The notes below the pieces were generated by a model, which had not been told where the DNA came from, searched no databases, and was given only the letters and a program-made list of their open reading frames with translations. Positions 44,017 to 55,276 of a stretch of 64,000 nt of DNA are shown here, in pieces (the stretch's first letter is position 1; every line of letters begins with the position of its first letter). The translations under genes were made by a program, and so were the position numbers. The stretch comes from Costus lasius (lineage: Eukaryota > Streptophyta > Magnoliopsida > Zingiberales > Costaceae): contig CM050453.2 in assembly GCA_027563935.2 (NCBI GenBank), positions 67,936,018 through 68,000,017 on the forward strand. Reading direction: 5' to 3'.

Positions 44017-46204
44017 TGCATTCTGCTTATTTGACTATGCGTTTTCTCGTTGCGATTTTAAGAAACTGAGTTTAAAAAATTTTTGATCTTTGGCACCATC
44101 ACGAAGTACTCATCTTTTACTATCATTTGGATATTTTTGCTGAATTTTGAAGTCCATGGATCATTCTAAAACACATAGCATCTTTTCGATTCTGATTAAT
44201 TTCTACATCAGTTTTCTCTTGACTAATCTGATTAGCACTTTTATTGCAAGTTTTTAATATGCTTTAATGAGTTGTAACCCTGATTTTTCGCATGGAATAT
44301 GAAGAACACATGTCATTCTATCTTGAGGATTAGTTATTTTCATGAAAATACTTTCTGATCATTCTAGGAAGCATGATAACTTTTTGAATCTGATTAACTT
44401 TTGTGCAGTTTTTGATTTTGTAATCTGATTAGCCTTCTTTCTGTTGATACCCTAAATTCCTGAAAGATTTTGATCCTTTATTTTTCATACGCCCGGAAAG
44501 AACAAGTTTCATTCTATTACATGGTTCTGTCCATTTTTTTTTTTGATCATTAAATCTTATTTTTGGGTATGACTACATTTCATTAAAAAATTCAGTGGAT
44601 GCTCTGTTAGCTTTCTACCTGTTATTGCTTCTTTTGCCTCCAGATCCAGAAATCTTCAAGAGCAACTGTCTTCCACCTCTAGCCACCACTGCATCTGCCT
44701 CTGACATCACTGTTTCCAGCCGTCGACACTGGATTATACTATCAGCAGACTTTTACTTTTTCTACTACCTCTATTTCCATTGATTTGATTTCTTTATGTA
44801 GCAGACTCTTCATTAGTAACTAATTTTTTTTATCTATGCAGCATTATTTCTGGCACCCACCTGCCGACGATCTCGCCTCCAAGACTGTAGTCTCTAGCAG
44901 ACCACTAGAGATTACTCAATCTACTGTCATCACCATCACTATCATTGCTAGAAGCTTTTCAGCTAGCCTCTGTTCACCCTCTGCTTCTTGCCTGCTCGAC
45001 TCTTTCCATGTCATCCTCTTCAGACCTCTGGCGACATCTCTGATTCTCCCTTGAGAAAACTATTTTTATCATTATTATTTTTAGAGACTATTTTTAGACT
45101 GAGCCTTATGTATTTAAAATTGTGCAGGTAAAATTTCAAAAAGCACATCTTTGGACCTAGCAGCATCTGCCCCGACACTATTTTTGGTCTGAGCCCTATG
45201 TATTTTTGGTCAGAACTTGCTATATAGTCTTGTGACTATTGTTTGCACTCTCTTGTATTCATGATTATTTCATATGATTGTATGGATGAATTCTAAATTT
45301 TATTTACTGATATTTCTTTGATATGGTTGTATGATAGTCCACTTTCTACTATCTTGTGTTGTGATTCTATTTTTAAAATATTTTCATTGATAAATATCTT
45401 CCTTGATGATAAATAAACCTATATTCATGATTAGAAAGAAACCTATCATGTTAGATTTATTTCTTCAATGCATATCTATCTTTTGAAATTTGACATTGGT
45501 TGATGCATGAAATTTTGGGTAGATGTGTCATTTGAGAAATAAGATCTAAAGGTGAAACTACTCCTTTAAATAAAATGAGCATATGAGTATGATTACTGAA
45601 TTGATGTCAATTGATCAACCTAGTAGATGTTTAGTCTATTTTGCTATTTGTTGGGAAGGAAGAATCCAAGATCCATAAAAATAGTGAGAGACTCCCCAAC
45701 TTGGCACTATGTAAAATTGATAGTAGTACCGAAGACATGGGTTGAGGTCTATGACTAAGAAAATAATGAGAGAGAAAAAGAATAAGACTCCTTTACTTGG
45801 CACTATGTAAAATTGATAGTGGTACCGAAGTTAAGAGTTGAAGTCAAAATAAAAAGTGTGTATCTAAGTGGGTACATGCCATCCGTGCAAAAACAACAAA
45901 ATACATGAAAAAAATGAATAAAAAAATATGTGTGGGAAAAGATCTTGGAAACCTAATTCCTGTAAACAAAAATATGATAGATTTGAACTGAAATTGGGTG
46001 AAGTCTTGAGATTGAAAATTCTATTTATTGTGCAAGTTGTAGAGTATTATTTGATTGAGTTGAGGATCTGGAAGATTGAGTTCTAAGAATAATATGTTTA
46101 TCTGAAGTTTTATGAAGCAATTGAGGGAATTTTTCACTGATGATTGTATTTTAGAAATTTATTGAGCATAAAAAAGTTTGTCTTTTAAGCAATTTTTTAT
46201 TTTT
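44017..46204 (+). other. Non-coding 3' internal region of H
   Basis: There is no protein of recognisable type. 44750-45650 is shared with the relic at 37335-38465. The phrase ACTTGGCACTATGTAAAATTG occurs twice about 100 bp apart (near 45699 and 45800). ORFs at 44595-44783 and 44836-45054 are short, Ser/Leu-rich and not conserved in the relic. Confidence 0.55.
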
Positions 46205-46221
46205 GCTTGAGGACAAGCAAA
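46205..46221 (+). other. GCTTGAGGACAAGCAAA motif near PPT of H
   Basis: This motif with its inverted GCTTG/CAAGC arms lies about 20 bases before the 3' LTR. It is a common landmark of Tat/Athila elements. A reverse-complement relative occurs at 61131-61150 in element K. The purine tract itself looks decayed. Confidence 0.6.
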
Positions 46222-46240
46222 GTTTGAGCCTTATGTATTT

Positions 46241-48309
46241 TTATGACACCAAAATATATAGTATATTTTGTATCATTTTATATATCTTTTCATCCTAAAT
46301 TGATACACTTTTACTAATTTTTATGCTAAATTTATCGAATATTGCAAAATCTACTTGTATTTTGGTCTTTCATGATTTTCAGGTTAAAAGGCACTATTTT
46401 AAGGTATTTTCAAACAAAATCAAATACATGGAAGAGTTACCATCATCAAGAGGAGTTCACATAACAAATTTCACACAAATCGGAGCAACCAACCAAAATA
46501 CGGTAGTGCCGTATTCTATATTACGATACCGTATTTCCATACGATACCGTAATTTTAGAGCACTGCCGTAACTTGGTGGAATTTCCGACCAGAATATTTA
46601 ATGAAAAATACGGCACTGCCACAAAACTTAACACTGCCGTATTTTGAAGCGTATTTAGAACAGAGATAATTCCTGATTTTACGGCACTACCGTAAACGTT
46701 GACATGGGTCGTATTTTCTAGACAATTTCGACTAGAGAATTCAGCCGATTTTACAGCAGTGCCATGAACAATTATACGGTGCCGTATTTTCCAAACAATT
46801 CAAATCAGAGAATGCGAGTGATTTTATGGCACTGCCGTGAAATATTACACTACCGTATTTTCATTTTTGAACGCGACTCCATAGTCAATTTTGAAACCCG
46901 ATTTTTGCGGAGAAGATTGTGGATGATCCAGACCTTTAAATTTGATGACGTAAGAAGAAGAAAGGGAGCTTTCGATGAGAGGATCACGAAGACACCAAAA
47001 GCCCCTATTTTCATCAACTGTAGAGGGAGAAATTGAGTTACACGCCGCCGCCTAGGGTTCCGCCGCCGCGACAAATCCAGAGCATCTCCGGCCGTGAAAT
47101 TCATACTGAAGCTTCACCTGGAGGAGGAGACAACGTACCAGAAGTTTTACAACGAAAGGAGATCAATTGGAGGAGAAATCAAAGAAAAAGGAGGCGCCAC
47201 AACTGTTCATCGCCCTCCTTTGCAAATTACGGCTGTGTTTAATTTCACAACCGTGGTGTATTTTCCTAAAACTTCTTTTCCTTTGATTTTTGATCTTCTG
47301 AAACAATGGAATGTTGTATTTTCTTCACCATGCTATCTTAAACACTCTTTGGGGCATGGGGGAGTAATTCCCTTTGATTTTCTTAATGACTAGATACTTT
47401 TTGCTGTCATCATGATTATTGTACTTTGCTAATTTTACCTATGCGATTATTGCTCTAAGATTCTCCTTAGTTTACTTTTTGTCATCATGATTTAGAGTTT
47501 TCGCAATAAGGACCGAAAGGTGATTTGCTTAAGAACTTGGACCCCTAAAATTGATTAATAGAAACTCACCGTAAAAAATTAGGTTAAGTTCTTATTTCTT
47601 TATTTTAATAGTTTAAAATGCCATGATGATAATTATGAACCTAGGATTGAGTTATTGTGTCAAACGTGGAGATCTTGAACGAAAGTGAAGATCGAAACGT
47701 TGGAGAACCATAGGTAGAACTTGTGTTAAGACTCGGATGCGCGAAAGTGATCCTTGAGTTTCCACTCGAGGCGATCAACTTAGAACTCGGATGCACGAAA
47801 GTGATCCTCAAGTTCTTTGTTTGACGATTTGCTTATCATTAGCTTGGGATAAATCTTGCGCGAAAGCGAGGATTGGTCTCTGCATGGTTATCTGCACGAA
47901 AGTGAGTTAATCTCTTTACAAAGTAAATTATGCCTTTATCCTAATAGAATTTGATTGATGAATATCATTATATATCTAGTCATGAAAATTAAAGTGAATG
48001 AAACCCTAGTCCCAGTTTCTCTCTGATAGTATTTTCCCGTGTGTCTTCGATCTTTACTTGACTTTTATTCGATTGCCTCGATAGGAAGAAATCAATTATT
48101 CGGTATTTGACAACATAGGTCTCTGTGGGTTCGATATCTTTCTTTATTACTTCGAGTATCCGTGCACTTGCGGAGATAATAACAAGTGTAGTAACTCAAA
48201 AAGATTTTGGAGCCGCATCAGGGGGTACCAAGTCCCTGTGTGCCATACAATAGGTTTTGGTTGCGACTTTAGAAATATGTTTTGTTTACCTACTTGATGG
48301 GATACAACA
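46241..48309 (+). repeat. 3' LTR of element H
   Basis: The LTR is 2,069 bp and begins TTATGACACC (TG changed to TT). It carries the second copy of the palindromic array (about 46495-46860) and of the GCACGAAAGTGA cluster (47675-47905), with many substitutions against the 5' LTR. It ends GATACAACA, followed by the TSD TCACG. Confidence 0.9.
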
Positions 48310-49822
48310 TCACGCCGACTAGAATAATCATCCAAGCCTCTCGCATATCCCTTTGATATATAGAGGCATGAAGGGCGGCAAGAACAAGGTATGGCCGCAA
48401 CTCATGAAGGCATAAGCAGCTAGGGTAAGAAGGGAGGCCAATTAGGGTTTAGGGTTAAGGAAAAATTCTAAGAGTTTCCATAAACCCTTTCCTATTCACA
48501 ATATGTGCCAAAGACCTTCCTTAGAACTTCTTCTAGCCATATCAGCCCCAAAACTTGCCTTAGAGGCAAGACTTCCATCCAAGGAATAAAGGGGGAGGCG
48601 CCAATTGCTTCCTTATGAAGCAAATTGCGCAACTTATCCCCATTGAGCCCCTAGGCGCCAATGGGATAAGATTTATTCCCATTATACCCTTTTAGCTCAT
48701 TGTTGCTTTATGACAACTTGTTATTGGGCCTCATTGGATAATGAGTTAGCCCAAACTTCATTACATTGGTTAATTGAGCTATTGGATCAAATATAATGCA
48801 ACCCTAATCTAAATGTGACCAACCATGGTAAATTTCGGGTCAACCTGCCAAAAATGAAGTTTTGCTCCAATAACATTCATCCATCTCATTAGGCCCATTG
48901 GCGCTGATGAAATCTCCCAAATAGATCCGAGTTATCCAATAACTCGATCATAAGGCTTCCCGATCAATACGAGAACTCAAGTATCAAGGTGTGTGACCCT
49001 GTAGGTTCCTCTGACGTTGGCAGTGCTAACCTAAGGTCATCACAAGCAGTGAGTGGCACCTAGTAGTGCATCACTGCTATCCAAGTCATCGGAATGGATA
49101 TCGACATCGACATCCCCATCAACGTAACTAGGTACAGATACATTATAGTCCCATTGCCAAACTGATATCCGATTAGACAAGTGTATCATCATTTGTTTTC
49201 ACCCAATCACATGGTCATGACTAAATCAGGTTCTCACCTGGGTATGACCATACACTTTCAATCATAGAATCATATAGGAGCTCCATGGATAGCAAGCTTC
49301 CCTCAGGAAGGGGCAAATCCTTCGTCTATCCATTGACCTTCTCATATGGGTTGTGACATGCTCAATGACAACCATTATTACCTCCCAACTAGGTGAGGTG
49401 TTAGGTTGTATCAAAGCATGTCCCTAACCATATAAAACGGTTAATGACCTCAAGTCAAGAGATCAATGCATCTTCTGTCACTTGTGAGGATAACTCATGA
49501 CACAAAGTCATAGCTTCATAGCGGGTCGGTCCAGTATATCCACCACTGATATACCCGTATATCTGCGTTAGCACCTCGTGCTTAACCAGCCCATATACCA
49601 GTCTCATAAGTACTAGAGCTGTCCCATATTCACTCAGGTACATCGACTGGGGACAACCATTTGAGCACAGATCCAATTTGTCTCTAGGGACATTATCATG
49701 TAAGTACATAATCGTAAATATAGATAAACATTGATAATGACAATGCTATAATGATATAAATATCAGAGTCAAGTAGTACAAATGATGGACCGATACTAGG
49801 TCTCAGGGCATATACACCAACA

Positions 49823-52800
49823 TCTATTCCATGTATTTCATGATAATATATAGTGCATTTTATAAACGAAAAAGCATAATGAGTCACTCGTAAAGGTCAT
49901 CTTATGTTTTTAAAGGTCACCTTTTATTCATCACCTACTCAAATGCTAATTTGATTATACTAACTTAAATCAACCTTAGAAATCAACTATGAGTTAACAA
50001 TGAGGTATAGTAGTTCATATAAATAGGAACCCAATGTTTGATTGTGGTCTCATTGGTTGCTTGATTTTGTATAAGCTTCTGCTAGCTTCTATCTTTCATT
50101 AGGGTAAGAATGGTAGAGATGACATAAGGACTAGTGTTTTCTTGAATAAACTATTTGGGAAGCAATGGATCATCTTGCATTTTAGCTTAGCGTGCTTGAT
50201 TGGGTTCATCTTATAGTGAGGAATGTTAGGTAGGCATGAGTTAAGAATCAATCAATGGCATGTTTTGTATCTTGGCTTGCAGACCTATCAAGTATTTCCT
50301 ATGATGAGATAGTATTATTATGTTTTGACTTAAGGGTGATTCAAGGCTATTGTCAGGTCCCATTACTTTTACCACTACGATGTACAAGAGATTAAAATCT
50401 GAAGCTTGGGTTAAGAATGGTAAATTTTGAAGACATTTGTTTGGCTATTTAGTGTGGCCATAGCAATTACCCCCTTGGTCATAGAGGCCTGACGCACCTT
50501 GGATAGTGAAGTATCAAGGTTACTTTTCTATCCCCATTACTTAAATATATGTGTTTCCTAAGTCAAAGTGAGTGGCATATAAATCATAGAGATAGGCCCT
50601 TCCTAGTAACATGTGAAATGTTGATGGTTATACCATACTTGAGATCTTTTTAAGTGGCTAGGTATATGAAACCACAACACAAACACAATTGAATGACAAG
50701 AATACTAGCCAAGAAAACCTAGGTAATAAATAAGACAAAAGTTGGGTTTCAAGAGTAATATCAAACTTTATTATGATAGTTCAAGAGACTATATTTAAGC
50801 TACTGGATGGGAAAAAGGGAAAAAAAAAATAGATCCTCTTAAATCTTTGAGGATTGATACCTTTGTCTTATCCAAATTAAGGGGAATGTTTGAAGGTAAT
50901 GGAATAGTGACTCAACTAAAGTGGTAATGATAACAGGTTGTGTTGACCTTCTTGTGAGAGGGTGGGTGTAACAACCCACTTGAGTTTCTAACTTGTGAGA
51001 TTTTGCTTAATTTCATAATCCCTTTAAAGTAGTATGTGAAACCATTTCTTATTATATTTTAACTAGAAACAATTATTAAATTGAGCTAAGATTAGTTCAT
51101 GAGCTTCTTAGACATTACACTAAATCTTAAGTTCATTGAAATTATTGATGCGTTCAAACAAAAATTATTTCCATTATAAAGATTGTTTAGTTTTCCTAGG
51201 AGACAATGATATAGCAACAAGTATAAGCTATGTCACGAAAAATAATATAGTAATTGGTTACTTGTATTAGGTTAATAAAAAAAAAATACGTGGAGGGTTA
51301 AATATGAAATAGGTTTTAATGAAATATGAAGCTATTATAATATGCCTAAGCAATGACTAAACAAGATACTGTATACTAAAATAATAGTAGGCTAAGAAGG
51401 TTGTATCTATGAGAACCTCCAAGTATGCATTGCATAGGCTTCAATTTGTATGGCCTCAGACTAGACCAAATAAATATATGGTTGGACAACATTGTTCTCT
51501 AATTTAATTACAATTGCAAACAATGACAATGTGGTGCAAAGATAAATCCTCTAAAATTTCTATGTATATTAGTGATAATTTTGTAAGTTTTTTTTTTTAA
51601 AAAAAAAACAAAAAGTGATGCAAGATATGGAGAAATGATTTCCCAATAGTGGCCCAATTTTAAATTTCAAAATATTGCATATGAAAATCATAAAAATTAG
51701 CTAAAATGAAAAATATGTCAAAATTAATAAAGCTTTACTAATTGATTTCTTTGTACGATTGTCATATGAGTGGATGAAAGGTTCATCTCTAGTGTCATAA
51801 TCTAAGATTTATCTTTATAATCTATTTAAGCCTACGTAATATAGAACTACTATATGCTTGGCTAGTCTCAATAGAAGAATATTTCAAAAAAAAAAAAAAA
51901 AAAAAAACACATACCAACACACTCCATTCCCTCTAGAAATAGGTACTTACAATTATCTATTGTAGCCTCATGTAAAATATTTGCTGGATTATCAATAAAA
52001 CATCTTACATAGCAAAAATGACACAAGATATGCAACTATGGCAACGCAAGGGACAAAATGATAAAGTAGCCAGAGTTACTCAGGTTGAACAAACCTTAAT
52101 AAGTATACAAATCTCTACTAAATTTTAGATTATACTTAAATTATTTGAAGGCCCTTAAAACCCCCAAAGGCTCAAACTCCATCCAATTATTATAAGCTTG
52201 TATTCTCATTCTTCCTTATCAGTAGACTTTGCAATTTAAATGTGATTGTCATAAATGGGTTGGGTTAACATGACCCAAGATCCGAACTTGAGCCATTTAT
52301 TAATTGGGTATATTTGATCCAACCCAAACATTGTTTGACTCACTTTATAAACAAAAAATAAATACAATAAATATTAAGGAACAATATGAAGCAACTAAAA
52401 TAGCAATATATTCGTGAAGGAAGATACTTGTTTCTCATTCTTAACGAGGGGTTGAAAAAAGGTCAGCGGGCAACTCTGATCTAATTGACCTTGGAGTTTG
52501 ATGAACCCAACAAAGTCTACATCCAAGCACAAAAGGCCAACGGAGAGCATATTGCTAGCTTTTTTTTTGGGCTCATTGCTTAAGCTTTAAACTTAGGATT
52601 CGTGATTGCTCGTTAGCTCACTATTCAAACGCTAGTTGACCTTGGATGATTATCACTTATTATTAAAGCTTGAATGTTTCTTTGAAGAAATTGTTATTTC
52701 ACTTTTTTTAAAAAAAAATAAAAAAAAGTGACTGTTTATTCGTCATACAATAATAGTATCAAACAGAGATAAGGCGTATCTTTAGAGAAACAAAAAAAGG

Positions 52801-53040
52801 AAAAAAAAAAAAAGAAGCAAACTACCCATCACTAAAAGAGAGTAAAGGACAAAAACTTGAAGACAAGGTAAATAAAGTAATACATAAGTAAAACAAACGT
52901 TGTCGAATTGGAACTCAATAGAATAAGAAACAAATGTTGTGTTTTGGGATACTTATCCAAAAGAGAGGAAGAGACCATGAGAGTTGACTAAAAGGAACAA
53001 GAGACGAAAGGAGGCTCTTAGCTTTCCAGCTCTTGTTTTT
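49823..53040. other. AT-rich region, no gene recognised
   Basis: There are no ORFs with protein-like features. It contains long homopolymers: T11A12-type around 51588-51610, A23 around 51876-51898, and A-runs near 52705 and 52800. A TGTAACAACCC phrase near 50967 resembles a Gypsy LTR start, but no matching end was found. Confidence 0.5.
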
Positions 53041-53760
53041 AAATAGCGTGAGAGGAAAGAGGAGACGAAGACACAAAACTCATCCGCGTTTATTTTGTCG
53101 GTTGGAATCTAAGATTACTGTGCTCTTTAAGGTTATAGATAATTAAAAAGAAATGATGATTAAAGAAAGGCGGAAACGACAAAAGGCGACCGAAAACAAC
53201 CAACAAGCAAATCCCAAGAGAAGCTACGCTTTTGGAGTTGGGAGCATCAGAACCGACTGGTGGACGACGGCATATTTGAGTGGCGCAGTCGACGTGTCGA
53301 CACCGGGCCGCACCACACTCCAGGGGGCCCGGCCCTGCGCCCTCCCTCCTTACGTACACAACAGATAAATATTCGGACGCGCAGGCAGTAGTGCACTCTG
53401 CGTACCTGCTCGTTTTCCCATGTCCGCGACCGGAATCATCGGCATCTTTAGACTTTATAATTTCCGATTGCATAGCAGCTTTATGAGATTGGATTTAGAT
53501 TTAGATTTAGATTTATCATCAGATGCTTCGCAGCAGGATCGATGGATCGTACTCTCCTTTGCCTGCTAAGCCATTGCAAAAGGCAGGAGCAAATGGATGT
53601 GACGTGAAATCTCTCAGGCACTCGTTGATTATTGTCCTCGCCGGACCAATCTCTGTCTGCCTAGGCATGTCCTCGACCAGATGATGCTGTGAACAAATGT
53701 TTGTTACCAGCGAATTAGTTATTCAGGGTTACAGTGTGGAGTGTGTCTGTTTCTCTGGTA
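53041..53760. other. GC-richer patch, possible regulatory or relic sequence
   Basis: The base composition differs from the AT-rich neighbours on both sides. It contains the palindrome TCGACGTGTCGA near 53287, GGGGGCCCGGCCC near 53323 and TACGTACA near 53351. A (GATTTA)4 hexamer run lies near 53490-53514. Opposed ORFs (minus 53090-53473 and plus 53153-53368) resemble no family I know. It could be a degraded promoter or gene edge. Confidence is low. Confidence 0.25.
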
Positions 53761-54007
53761 AGGAGAAGGCATCGACCTAGTTTTGATTCGAGGGGCTTAA
53801 CTCAACGATGGAATATGCCGTGTGTGTGGAGAATCTTTATAATATTGAGAGGGATTAATTAGTTTAGGAAATATTAATCGTTAATTTAATAACATTGATC
53901 CAATCAATTTATTAGCTAACCTTTTAAAGTGTGGCTAATTACCCCTCTTTTGGACGGTAGTCCGGATGAGTAGATTTAATCAAAGTCAGGAAAATAGCTA
54001 TTGGTAA

Positions 54008-54474
54008 TGCTGTGTTTAGTAGGTGGGAGGAAAACTAGAGAGGAAATGGGAGGAGGAGAGAAGGGAAATAAGCTCACATGTTTTATGTGCATTTGGTGAG
54101 CGACGAGCTCGAGCTCGAGTGCGGCAGCGAGTGGCGAGCTCACGTGGACGACAACAAGGGAGAGGCGAACGACAACAAGGGCGAGCTTAAGCTTATGTGG
54201 ACGATGGAAAGGGCAAGGCAAATGGTAACACCGACGAGGTGGACAACAACAAGGGTGAGCTTGAGCTTACATGGACGATAGTGAGGGTTGTGTACAATCG
54301 TGTGTATAGTGGCATCCTAGCTTGTTTCTAGGTTTCTATCTGATTTGGTCGAAAAGTGTTTCGAGAGAAAATACACCCATTTTCCCTCCTTCAACTTTCA
54401 TTCCTTCATATTAAAGGAGGGAAAATTGGATTTTTCTTTTTCTTTACCTCTCTTCCTCCCTACTAAACACAGCC
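54008..54474. mobile_element. Tourist-like (PIF/Harbinger) MITE
   Basis: This 467-bp non-coding element has ~16-bp terminal inverted repeats: TGCTGTGTTTAGTAGG at the left and its near complement CCTACTAAACACAGCC at the right. It is flanked by the trinucleotide TAA (54005-54007 and 54475-54477), the usual target duplication of PIF/Harbinger. Inside, GACAACAAGGG-like phrases repeat three times and AGCTCGAGCTCGAG is palindromic. ORFs on both strands (53976-54221 and 54078-54281) are shadows. Confidence 0.75.
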
Positions 54475-54559
54475 TAAATGTCAAGTGTTTATAGGGACAA
54501 CTACAAGTGGCCAAAGGGTGGGCCATTCTTTAGCAAGCAATGACATGGCACGCGGGTTA

Positions 54560-54798
54560 TTTGAGGCATGACTATAATAAAATTCATCGACTAAGATTCA
54601 ACATCACACACTGCTATTATGTAATTTAATAGCAATTATTGAATTGTGCAAAGCTAACTAGAAAAGTATAATTGGGTTTCATTGATATATTAAAAATAAT
54701 TCTACAAATATATAAACTTCAACAATATTAAATAAAATATTAAAAAAAGAAAAAAAAAGAAAATTATAAAAATATTAATTCATTAAAAGTTTATTTAC

Positions 54799-54834
<36 letters not shown>

Positions 54835-54979
54835 CTTTATAATATTTTTTATTTAAATAATAATAATATAAAATTTTTAAGAAAATATAAAAATTAAAAA
54901 AATAAATTATTAATTTATTAAAATTAAAAAACTATAAAATAAGAAAATTTTAAAAAATAGGGATAATTTCTATTGCACA
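54560..54979. repeat. Very AT-rich stretch with (AAT)n microsatellite
   Basis: About eleven AAT/ATA units lie at 54799-54832, followed by long A/T-only text to about 54960. Nothing coding is seen. Confidence 0.7.
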
Positions 54980-55276
54980 AGTTTTTTAAAAATATTATTT
55001 AATTCTGATCGGATCAGTTATAAGCTGCCTACATACCTCACTCAAAGGAGGAATCAAGTCTATGTATTTATCTTTTTATAACTTTTTTTAAAAATTTTAG
55101 ATCACATCCTTTCGAGCTGCCTACATATCCTCCACAATATTTATGGAAGGATCAAATCTGCATAGTTCTATTTTTAGGATGCTTATCCATAAATGCTTTT
55201 GCTTACACTTTTAAAATTTTGTTCATCATCATTTGATGAAGTTGAATGATTACCTTTCTCAAGAAGACAATCTTTA
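54980..55276 (-). repeat. Probable distal part of the hAT element
   Basis: The phrase GCTGCCTACATA occurs twice (near 55026 and 55119), each followed by GGATCAA-type text, a pattern I associate with non-coding ends of plant hAT elements. Removing the solo LTR joins this segment directly to the hAT pseudogene at 57474. The assignment is inferred from context. I did not find terminal inverted repeats. Confidence 0.35.

Larger units (their letters stand above)
39998..48309 (+). mobile_element. Non-autonomous Tat/Athila-like LTR element H
   Basis: H is 8,312 bp. LTRs of about 2.07 kb (39998-42064 and 46241-48309) flank a 4.2-kb core. The PBS TGGCGCCGTTGCCGGGGA (42071-42088) is the type used by Tat/Athila Ty3/Gypsy elements. 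A GCTTGAGGACAAGCAAA motif (46205-46221) precedes the 3' LTR, as in that group. The TSD is a perfect TCACG (39993-39997 and 48310-48314). The core holds a decayed gag-like frame but no protease, RT, RNase H or integrase. The LTRs differ by roughly 7% in the first 175 bp compared by eye, so H is old relative to B, C and D. Confidence 0.88.
39451..49822 (-). mobile_element. 5' LTR of Copia F, split by element H
   Basis: The LTR runs TGTTGG...CCAACA and is made of 39451-39997 and 48315-49822, about 2,055 bp in all. Element H and one copy of its TSD TCACG lie between the two parts. The right half resembles LTR G and the Copia fragment at 61620-62483. The base after the LTR (49823) opens TCTAT, but the matching TSD would be at the far end of F, which I do not find. 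F's gag-pol and 3' LTR are absent from the window. Confidence 0.8.

Noticed and set aside
50960..51010. TGTAACAACCC considered as a Gypsy LTR start
   Set aside because: I found no matching LTR end, PBS, PPT or TSD.
53090..53473. 127-codon minus-strand ORF in the GC-rich patch
   Set aside because: There is no recognisable domain and an overlapping ORF on the other strand. GC content alone lowers stop frequency.
53488..53516. (TTTAGA)n run considered as interstitial telomere repeat
   Set aside because: The plant telomere unit is TTTAGGG. Four TTTAGA hexamers are an ordinary microsatellite.
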